Assembly (NCBI GenBank): GCA_003448025.1
Contig: DLXL01000133.1
Span: forward strand, 1 to 8,292
DNA from: Saprospirales bacterium
GTDB lineage: Bacteria > Bacteroidota > Bacteroidia > Chitinophagales > Saprospiraceae
Length of the DNA stretch: 8,292 nucleotides
Direction: 5' to 3'
Of the stretch, positions 1 to 5,402 are shown one piece after another. Numbering within the stretch: the first letter of the stretch is position 1; each line of letters begins with the position of its first letter. The position numbers and the translations under genes are program-made. The notes under the pieces were generated by a model. The model was not told the origin of the DNA. It made no database searches and was given only the letters and a program-made list of their open reading frames with translations.

Positions 1-91
1 ATCCGCGTCATCCGCGTTCCAAAATAAAATCCGCGTTCCAAAAAATCCGCGTTCCAAAAAAAAATCTGCGTTCCCATGTTATCCGAGTTCC
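1..91. repeat. Degenerate tandem word repeat, ATCCGCGTTCC units with A-rich spacers
   Basis: Units of ATCCGCGTTCC or close variants begin at 1 (short form ATCCGCGTC), 10, 29, 45 and 64 (ATCTGCGTTCC), separated by runs of A, with a period of about 16-19 bp. A sixth near-match, ATCCGAGTTCC at 81-91, lies inside the start of the following gene in the same spacing. The left end of the array is cut by the window edge. I see no convincing promoter in it, so the mutase promoter is either upstream of the window or hidden in the array. Confidence 0.85.
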
Positions 92-1179
92 CCCCCGTGT
101 CTAAAGCCGAATGGCTGAATCAGATTGCCAAAGATCTCAAGGGCCGCCCTATGGAAGAACTGCTGTGGACGCGTACGGACGGCACAGTGGTAACCCCTTT
201 TGTGCATGCCGATGATTTCCCGGAGCCGCCGGCTGCATTGGCGGCGGAATCCAGTGGATGGGAAATCTGTGAAGAAATATCAGTTTCCGATCCTGTAAGC
301 GCCAGCCGGCAGGCTATGGATGCCCTGGAAGGCGGCGCTGAGGGTCTGAGCTTTGTGCTGCATACACCGCTGGATGCCGCCGGATTTGCCCAATTGATGG
401 AGGGCATTTATCTGGATTACATCGGCTTGCATTTTGCCGGTAAGGCAGTGCAAACCAATCCGGGTATCTTTTTGGCGCAACTGGAAAGTCTGGCCGCGCA
501 AAAAGGCCTGGCCACCACGGCACTAAAAGGAAGCCTGGCCTACGATCCGGTACCTGTTTCCAGCGTGGTGGACTGGCGTTATCTGGCCGATCTGATTGAA
601 TATGCCCGCGATAAATTTCCGCATTTCAAACTCATACGGGTGGCCTCCGGGGCGGATACCCCTCTGAAAGACACGCTTCAACATGCCAACACCTATCTGA
701 GCAAACTTGCGGAAAAAGGTCTTTCCGTGGCCGAGATTGCCCGAACGATGGAGTTTTCTATCTCCATTGGCAAAAGCTATTTTGTGGAAATCGCCCGTTT
801 GCGCGCCCTCAAACTGCTTTGGCTGAATGCCCTCCAAGCCTGGAACGCTCCCCTGGAACTCCCCTCCATCTCTGTGCATTACCAGCCGGAAACCTACACT
901 GACGATCTTTACACCAATATGATCCGCGCTACTACCATGGCCATGTCGGCCGTGCAGGGCGGCGCCTCCCGACTCACTGTACGGCCCTACGATGCCGGCC
1001 GGGAATCTCAGGCAAAATATCCGGCTACCTTCTCCCGCCGCATTGCCCGCAACGTTCAACACCTGCTTAAAATGGAAAGCGCGCTCGATGCCGTTTCCGA
1101 CCCCGCCGCAGGCAGCTATTACATCGAAACACTGACCCAAAAACTGTCCAGGGAAGCCTGGGAAACGATGGGACGATGA
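76..1179 (+). CDS. mutA: Methylmalonyl-CoA mutase small subunit, C-terminally shortened
   Basis: This encodes the non-catalytic (small, beta) chain of cobalamin-dependent methylmalonyl-CoA mutase, which pairs with the B12-binding large chain to interconvert (R)-methylmalonyl-CoA and succinyl-CoA in the cytoplasm. The start at 76 gives the family-like N-terminus SEFPPVSKAEW, followed by a linker (about 10-60) and the TIM-barrel-like mutase domain. Family landmarks are GSLAYDPV (about 152-159), the helix IARTMEFSISIGKSYF (221-236), NMIRATTMAMSAVQGGASRL (281-300), FSRRIARN (319-326) and DPAAGSYYIE (342-351). There is no B12-binding domain, as expected for a small chain. Known family members continue for roughly 80 or more residues beyond the DPAAGSYYIE segment. 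Here the protein ends only 16 residues later, at AWETMGR, where the coding sequence enters the 1161-1370 repeat and meets TGA. The large-subunit gene, usually next door, is absent. The gene may be a pseudogene, a short functional form, or the product of an assembly join. Family assignment is sure; function is not. Confidence 0.9.
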   Translation: MLSEFPPVSKAEWLNQIAKDLKGRPMEELLWTRTDGTVVTPFVHADDFPEPPAALAAESSGWEICEEISVSDPVSASRQAMDALEGGAEGLSFVLHTPLDAAGFAQLMEGIYLDYIGLHFAGKAVQTNPGIFLAQLESLAAQKGLATTALKGSLAYDPVPVSSVVDWRYLADLIEYARDKFPHFKLIRVASGADTPLKDTLQHANTYLSKLAEKGLSVAEIARTMEFSISIGKSYFVEIARLRALKLLWLNALQAWNAPLELPSISVHYQPETYTDDLYTNMIRATTMAMSAVQGGASRLTVRPYDAGRESQAKYPATFSRRIARNVQHLLKMESALDAVSDPAAGSYYIETLTQKLSREAWETMGR

Positions 1180-1224
1180 ACGATGAACGACGGCACGATG
1201 GACGACGGGACGATGGCACGGTTA

Positions 1225-1239
1225 TGCCGCGATGCGGTA
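1225..1239. other. Small hairpin in core of the inverted-repeat block
   Basis: TGCCGC (1225-1230) pairs with GCGGTA (1234-1239) across a GAT loop, with one G-T wobble. It is a compact GC-rich stem without a following T-run, more like a REP-type palindrome than a terminator. Confidence 0.55.
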
Positions 1240-1277
1240 ATGGGATCGCGTCCGTATGCCTGAGCTGCCAACGCTGA

Positions 1278-1290
1278 GGTGCTACGCACC
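1278..1290. other. GGTGC-TAC-GCACC hairpin in core of the inverted-repeat block
   Basis: A perfect 5-bp stem, GGTGC (1278-1282) with GCACC (1286-1290), closes a TAC loop. The GTGCTAC string also occurs on the minus strand within the small hairpin at 3084-3096, which may point to related repeat families. Confidence 0.55.
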
Positions 1291-1294
1291 ATGC

Positions 1295-2914
1295 TCATTC
1301 GTCATGCCATCGTTCATCGTCCATCGTGCCATCGTTCCTCGTGCCATCGTGCCATCGTCCCGTCGTTTCCACGCTTTCCATGGCGCGCTCGCTGATGGCG
1401 GTTATGGATAGTGCAGGATTCACGCCTGGGTTGGCGGAGATCATGGAGCCGTCGCAGACGAGTATGTTCTGATAGCCATACACCCGGTTTTGGGCGTCAA
1501 TGACCCCGGTTTCGGGACTGTCGCCCATGACGGCGCCGCCGAGAATATGTGCGGTGCCGGGAATACCCATGAGCGGGGTGAGTCCGAAGGCAAAAGCCTT
1601 TCCTTTCATGATTTGCTCAAATTTCCGGGCCAGTTCGATGGCGCGCGGAATGAAAGCGGTGGGTTTTTCCTCGCCTACCACGGCGGTCCGCATGCTGCCC
1701 CACCAGGTGCGCCGGAAAGTGATGGTACTGTTGAGGGTTTGCATAAACAGCATCACCTGGGAGTTTTTGGCCCAGTCTTTTACCCGGAAATATTTCCAGT
1801 ATTGCCGCGGATGCAGGAGCAGATCTGCCAGCATTTTGAATGACCGCACCAGGGCGTTGGGACCTTCCACAAAAGGAAGGAAGGTGAGTCGCCAGGCGCC
1901 CGAGCCGGAGCCATAGCGACAAAGTTCGAGATGACTGTGTTCGTCGGTGTCGAGGATGGCGCCAATGGCTATGCCCTGCGACTGATCGGCATGGCCCTCG
2001 AGTTGTGTAACCGCAATCAGGCTCTCGTTGTTGGTGCGCACCTGCTTGCCTACCATGTCGGACAAGCGGGGCAGACTGCTTTTTTTGAGTTTGAGCAGCA
2101 GCGCTACCGTGCCCAGCACGCCGCCGGCAAACACCACGCCGCGGGTGCGCAGGGTGGTGGATGTTTTGAAAAAGCGTGTGGCATCCCGGAACGTCACTTC
2201 ATACCCCTCCGAGCCGTCGGGGGGGCCTACGGGACGCACATCGGTAACCTCTTTTTCGGCCAGGATTTCTGTGCCGAGTTGTTGGGCCAGGTAGAGGTAA
2301 TTTTTGTCCAGGGTGTTTTTGGCGTTATACCGACAGCCCGTCATACAGGCGCCGCAGTAAGTACAACCGCTGCGCTCGGGCCCTTTGCCGCCGAAGTACG
2401 GATCTGGCTGTTTTTTACCTGTTTTGTCAAAAAAAATGGCCACATGCGTGGGGTGTACCTCACCGGCTTTGCCGATTTCGGAAGCCAGTTGTTCCAGCGC
2501 CTTTTCGCCGTCGAAAAAACGCGGGTTGGGTGTAGCGCCGAGCATGCGGCGGGCGCGCTCGTAGTAGGGCATCAGTTCCTGCTCCCAATCGGCCAGGGAG
2601 GCCCAGGAGCCCGTTTGGAAAAAAGCTTTTTTGGGGATAGGCAGCGTATTGGCGTACACCAGCGAGCCACCGCCTACGCCCGTGCCCGATACGATGCCAA
2701 CATGCCGGAAAATAGTAATCTTCATAATCCCGAACCAGCGCAGCGAAGGCAGCCACAGCCAGCGCGAAAGACTCCAGTTGGTGCGCGGAAAATCTTCCGT
2801 GCGATACCACTTGCCCTTTTCAATAACCAAGACCTTATATCCTTTTTCCGCCAGCCTCAGTGCGCTCACCGAGCCGCCGAAGCCCGAACCGATGATGATG
2901 TAATCGTACTCCAT
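1295..2914 (-). CDS. GMC-family FAD oxidoreductase, cholesterol-oxidase (ChoD-like) type
   Basis: This is a flavin-dependent oxidoreductase of the glucose-methanol-choline family, 539 aa from the chosen start. Visible landmarks are the N-terminal FAD-binding Rossmann motif GSGFGG (9-14) with E32 at the end of the second strand, and GTGVGGGSLVYAN (77-89). The cysteine segment C184-C187-C190-C194 leads into YNAKNTLDKNYL, typical of the mycobacterial ChoD-like branch. The C-terminal GMC domain has H456 (AHILGG) and N499 (GVNPALS), matching the usual catalytic His/Asn pair. The likely reaction is oxidation of an alcohol group on a sterol-like or other hydrophobic substrate; the substrate cannot be read from sequence. 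No signal peptide is seen. An in-frame ATG 45 bp upstream (2959) exists, but those codons lie in a word repeat and the family normally starts right before YDYIIIGSG, so 2914 is preferred. The last ~20 residues, after AMESVE, are translated repeat and probably not part of the ancestral protein. Confidence 0.9.
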   Translation of the reverse strand: MEYDYIIIGSGFGGSVSALRLAEKGYKVLVIEKGKWYRTEDFPRTNWSLSRWLWLPSLRWFGIMKITIFRHVGIVSGTGVGGGSLVYANTLPIPKKAFFQTGSWASLADWEQELMPYYERARRMLGATPNPRFFDGEKALEQLASEIGKAGEVHPTHVAIFFDKTGKKQPDPYFGGKGPERSGCTYCGACMTGCRYNAKNTLDKNYLYLAQQLGTEILAEKEVTDVRPVGPPDGSEGYEVTFRDATRFFKTSTTLRTRGVVFAGGVLGTVALLLKLKKSSLPRLSDMVGKQVRTNNESLIAVTQLEGHADQSQGIAIGAILDTDEHSHLELCRYGSGSGAWRLTFLPFVEGPNALVRSFKMLADLLLHPRQYWKYFRVKDWAKNSQVMLFMQTLNSTITFRRTWWGSMRTAVVGEEKPTAFIPRAIELARKFEQIMKGKAFAFGLTPLMGIPGTAHILGGAVMGDSPETGVIDAQNRVYGYQNILVCDGSMISANPGVNPALSITAISERAMESVETTGRWHDGTRNDGTMDDERWHDE

Positions 2915-2935
2915 GGCGTGAAGGTAAGGAATGGA

Positions 2936-2973
2936 GAATATCCAATAACCAATATCCAATGTAGAATGTCCAA
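2936..2973. repeat. CCAATA/ATTGGATATTGG-type word repeat upstream of the oxidoreductase
   Basis: Short overlapping words (TCCAATA, CCAATATCCAAT, GAATGTCCAA) fill the leader of the minus-strand oxidoreductase gene. A related string occurs at 7688-7709. The repeat contains the in-frame ATG at 2959 that spuriously lengthens the open frame of the oxidoreductase. Confidence 0.65.
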
Positions 2974-2986
2974 GTGGGGCGGGTGT

Positions 2987-3050
2987 TTGGCGTCAGCACA
3001 ATTGTATGGCTTTTTCTCGCCTGAATAGCGAAAAAAAAACATGACGCCAA
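2987..3050. other. Imperfect nested hairpin, TTGGCGTCA ... TGACGCCAA
   Basis: TTGGCGTCA (2987-2995) and TGACGCCAA (3042-3050) are perfect 9-bp inverted repeats. Nested inside, TTTTTCTCGC (3011-3020) pairs with GCGAAAAAAA (3028-3037) with one mismatch, across a 7-nt loop. The palindrome ACAATTGT lies at 2998-3005. On both strands the T-run precedes and the A-run follows the inner stem, which is the wrong order for an intrinsic terminator. The element lies upstream of the oxidoreductase and downstream of the MORN-like gene, both on the minus strand, so it could act in RNA between them or be a relic of a repeat. Confidence 0.5.
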
Positions 3051-3060
3051 GCAGATGCCC

Positions 3061-3136
3061 ATGACCTCGCAAGAGGTCCAACCTTTGTAGCACAAATGCC
3101 GGGGAAAACGCACCTGACCTCGCAAGAGGCCCAACC
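3061..3136. repeat. Two direct copies of a GCAA-loop hairpin repeat
   Basis: Copy 1 has stem GACCTC (3063-3068), loop GCAA (3069-3072), stem GAGGTC (3073-3078), then CAACC. Copy 2, 53 bp downstream, has GACCTC (3116-3121), GCAA (3122-3125), GAGGCC (3126-3131), then CAACC. The single stem change in copy 2 breaks a pair in the plus-strand RNA but becomes a G-U pair in the minus-strand RNA. Between them, TTTGT-AGC-ACAAA (3084-3096) forms a third small hairpin. The unit looks like a dispersed REP-like repeat; no T-tract follows the stems. Confidence 0.75.
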
Positions 3137-3163
3137 ATTTTACCAAACCTTGCATGCGTTTGC

Positions 3164-5311
3164 TCATTCTAGCATCATCAAATTCAATGCCCGTAACATT
3201 TCCTGATCCTGGCCTCGCCAGTACCAGGAAAACGGGGTGATCCAAATGGATGAACATGGCGCCAAGGAGGCAAATAATTGCTTTTCTATTTGCTCCAGAT
3301 CCTGCTTCTTGGCGCCTAAAGCATCATAAATGGAACGACTCAGCATGGTCAGGTCGTTGCGGGAAAGTCCTGCCGGCTTACTCGTAGTTAAGTTCATGTA
3401 TCTGAAATTGGGATAACTGCCCTCCATAAAATCATAGAGCGATTCAATAAAAAGGGTTCGTTGGGGCGTTTGGTTTCTGTGTATGCGATATCGCAGTAAA
3501 GCGCTATTAGCCCTGTACGTTGTGATAAATTCCTGGTAAATTTTTCTGAGTTCCGTAACCTGTTGCCGTTCTTCCTTGCCCAGTTTTTTCCATACCTGAG
3601 CGTTAAGTTTTTTCAGTTGTGGCAACCAGATGCGTTCCATTGTATCACGGGTGACTGCAAGCGCTTTATTTTGACTGGGATAAATGGTGTCGTAGGCCCA
3701 AATTTCCGGATACAAATAATGCAGGCTGCCTATGGGCTCACACAACCAGGTAATGAGTTCATCCGGAGTGGCTGTTTGTTTCAAATACTGGATTTTAAAG
3801 CAAAGAGCATCCCAGGCAGATTTTGCGATGCCGTTTGTGCCGGATTCTTCAGCATAAAACCAGGTTTTTTCTTTTACAGCCTCCTCATAATCAAGCCTGT
3901 ACAATCGGTCCAGTGTAGCTTCCCGAAATGGAAATCCATGGTAATGGTCAATAATGAAGGCTTTATGCCACTTTTCATCCGGATACTTTGCCGGTTCCAG
4001 TGGCGCTATCCCAATCGAATCTTCAGGAGCCCAGGGCGCGTACACGGAGCAAATGATTTCAAATACAGGCGCTAAAACCGCCTGCTGTGTCGAGTCCAGT
4101 TGGGCATTGTTAGCTGAACTAAGATGCTGAAAGCATGCCCGTGCATCTGTTCTGTAGTCGGTCCAGGAATGGGTTCGCAGGTAGCGCTTAGTCACAGAAT
4201 CCACCAGTGCGCGCGTTGCGTCTTCCCAGTGTAACAGCGGCGTAAACGGCAAAAACAAGGAACTGTCCAGTTCCAGTTCCTGCTTTGCATAATGTAGCTT
4301 TCCGTCTTTTAATTCATAGGTACTCCTGATGCCATTGCCTTTGCCAAACACGGTTCGTCCCTGTTCGTCCCAGGCACTTTCCTGTTCAATATAGCCATTA
4401 CCCGTTGGAAAACCTGCACTAATGCTGGTGCTTTCATATAATTTCTGTCCGTTCTCATGGAAAACAACCGTAGCAGATGAATCAATGTATTGGTTAGTGC
4501 TATCCCTGTAATGCCTGTAATTGGTCCTGAATGCTTTTCCGGAAGCATAGTATTCAGACTCTGTGCGGACCTGAGGGCGCTGAGTTTCTTCCTGCCATAG
4601 TTGACCATTGGGATAAAACCACTGTTTACAGGAGTCCTGACCTTCGGCATTAAAGTAACTCCGTTGGAGCAGCCGGTCGCTGGAGTCACGTTGCTCTTCC
4701 ATTACCGGAATGCCGTTTTTTACCTGTAAGGCATAATAAAGATGACCATCCTTTTTAGACAAAAGGCCCGTATACCTGGTATCCACACCCGCTTGCCCGA
4801 ACAGGTCGGTGGCAAACAGCCGGTTGAACTGCGCACGGGCAAAACGATGGATCAACAAGGCATGGTCTTCATCACGAAAAGAAATGTCACAACCATAATA
4901 CGTACGGAACGGCGCTCCAAGTCGCTTCAGAGAAGAAAGGTGCTCCAGTAAGCGGTCCAAGCAGGCAATTTCCTCCGGAGAGAACGAAAGGGAGTGCAGA
5001 GCTTTGATAAAATCTTGCTCATAATCAGGCAGGTACGCCATCAGTTGTTCCGTATCCGAATTGTCGAAAACCCAAAAGCTGGCGGAGGCAAAAAAGAAAA
5101 ATCGCTGAATGGAATCCATTGGGCTAATCCATTGATGGATTGCGGTGGAGTCTAACGTATGTCCGCCTGGTTTGTAATAAGCATTTGTGACCAGGTAAGC
5201 AAATTCTCCTGCAGGATCGCAACTTTTAAAAAAATCGTAGGCCGGGAAAAGCGGTTTTTGTGCAACGACGGAGCACTGAAGTAACAAAAAGAGCGGCAGA
5301 AAGTATTTCAT
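3164..5311 (-). CDS. Secreted protein of unknown function with YwqK/MORN-2-like repeats
   Basis: The start at 5311 is chosen because it opens directly with a signal peptide (MKYFLPLFLLLQCSVVAQ, cleavage near residue 17-18); an in-frame ATG 24 bp upstream would bury it. The resulting 715-aa protein should cross the inner membrane by Sec. C13 is not in a good lipobox, so a lipoprotein is unlikely. Residues about 20-190 are Phe/Tyr-rich and unrecognised. Residues 214-327 hold degenerate repeats of the YwqK/MORN-2 kind: WFYPNGQLWQEE (231-242), YYASGKAFRTNY (254-265), VFHENGQKLYES (283-294) and AWDEQGRTVFGKGNG (313-327). The C-terminal half is helical and charged, with no known domain visible. There is no T9SS sorting domain, so the protein may stay in the periplasm or outer membrane. 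It is divergent from the T9SS Asp-box gene and shares its 91-bp control region. Despite the antitoxin label often given to YwqK-like repeats, nothing here suggests a toxin partner. Confidence 0.8.
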   Translation of the reverse strand: MKYFLPLFLLLQCSVVAQKPLFPAYDFFKSCDPAGEFAYLVTNAYYKPGGHTLDSTAIHQWISPMDSIQRFFFFASASFWVFDNSDTEQLMAYLPDYEQDFIKALHSLSFSPEEIACLDRLLEHLSSLKRLGAPFRTYYGCDISFRDEDHALLIHRFARAQFNRLFATDLFGQAGVDTRYTGLLSKKDGHLYYALQVKNGIPVMEEQRDSSDRLLQRSYFNAEGQDSCKQWFYPNGQLWQEETQRPQVRTESEYYASGKAFRTNYRHYRDSTNQYIDSSATVVFHENGQKLYESTSISAGFPTGNGYIEQESAWDEQGRTVFGKGNGIRSTYELKDGKLHYAKQELELDSSLFLPFTPLLHWEDATRALVDSVTKRYLRTHSWTDYRTDARACFQHLSSANNAQLDSTQQAVLAPVFEIICSVYAPWAPEDSIGIAPLEPAKYPDEKWHKAFIIDHYHGFPFREATLDRLYRLDYEEAVKEKTWFYAEESGTNGIAKSAWDALCFKIQYLKQTATPDELITWLCEPIGSLHYLYPEIWAYDTIYPSQNKALAVTRDTMERIWLPQLKKLNAQVWKKLGKEERQQVTELRKIYQEFITTYRANSALLRYRIHRNQTPQRTLFIESLYDFMEGSYPNFRYMNLTTSKPAGLSRNDLTMLSRSIYDALGAKKQDLEQIEKQLFASLAPCSSIWITPFSWYWRGQDQEMLRALNLMMLE

Positions 5312-5343
5312 GGAATAGTCTGGGCAAAATATCATACAAGTTT

Positions 5344-5357
5344 ATGACAAATGTCAT
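5344..5357. promoter_or_regulatory. Dyad ATGACA-AA-TGTCAT in the divergent promoter region
   Basis: A perfect 6-2-6 inverted repeat sits near the middle of the 91-bp region between the two divergent secreted-protein genes. Its right half, as AATGTCATG (5350-5358), recurs at 5397-5405 over the ATG of the plus-strand gene. The geometry fits a dimeric regulator acting on both genes, but no regulator is encoded nearby. Imperfect matches to the Bacteroidota -7 box (TAnnTTTG) lie on either side: TATTTTG on the minus strand at 5331-5325 and TTTCTTTG at 5381-5388. No convincing -33 element accompanies either. Confidence 0.35.
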
Positions 5358-5402
5358 GCTGCCATGATCGTGAATAGTAATTTCTTTGGAAAAACTAATG
5401 TC

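Larger units (their letters stand above)
1161..1370. repeat. 210-bp inverted-repeat block of ACGATG words between convergent genes
   Basis: The left arm (1161-1218, read on +) and right arm (1370-1305, read on -) both begin GGAAACGAYGGGACGATG. Both end in ...GGCACGATGGACGAYG followed by ACGATGGCA. They differ in the middle by gain or loss of 6-9 bp words such as ACGATGA and ACGATGGC. They are therefore inverted copies of about 58 and 66 bp around an 86-bp core (1219-1304). The core is non-coding and carries two short hairpins. The left arm holds the stop codon of the mutase gene and the right arm the last codons of the oxidoreductase gene. No transposase or clear target-site duplication is visible. 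It could be a non-autonomous element, a REP/BIME-like unit or a bidirectional transcription barrier, but there is no T-tract typical of an intrinsic terminator. Confidence 0.8.

Noticed and set aside
523..1140. 205-aa minus-strand open frame inside the mutase gene
   Set aside because: It is antisense to conserved mutase motifs, with no recognisable domain; shadow frame.
1161..1370. Insertion sequence with terminal inverted repeats
   Set aside because: There is no transposase and no visible target-site duplication, and the arms are tandem-word arrays; kept as a repeat block, not called a mobile element.
2915..2959. Upstream ATG extension (MDIGYWIFSIPYLHA) of the oxidoreductase
   Set aside because: The extra codons are translation of the CCAATA word repeat, and the family starts immediately before YDYIIIGSG.
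2999..3006. Bacteroidota -7 box TACAATTG on the minus strand upstream of the oxidoreductase
   Set aside because: It matches TAnnTTTG imperfectly, has no -33 partner at the usual distance and falls inside a palindrome; too weak to list.
1931..3028. 365-aa plus-strand open frame opposite the oxidoreductase
   Set aside because: It lies antisense to a gene with clear GMC motifs, its translation resembles no family, and it runs through the repeat-filled leader; a long shadow frame of GC-rich coding DNA.
3011..3039. Intrinsic terminator from the TTTTTCTCGC/GCGAAAAAAA hairpin
   Set aside because: On either strand the T-run is 5' and the A-run 3' of the stem, the reverse of a Rho-independent terminator.
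3061..3136. CRISPR array from the repeated hairpin units
   Set aside because: There are only two copies, the repeat is about 20 bp, the spacing holds another hairpin rather than a spacer-like sequence, and no cas genes are present.
5312..5335. Upstream ATG extension (MIFCPDYS) of the MORN-like protein
   Set aside because: The ATG at 5311 opens directly with a standard signal peptide; the extension adds polar and acidic residues before it.
5364..5402. Upstream ATG extension (MIVNSNFFGKTNV) of the propeller protein
   Set aside because: It would place polar residues ahead of a well-formed signal peptide that begins at the ATG at 5403.
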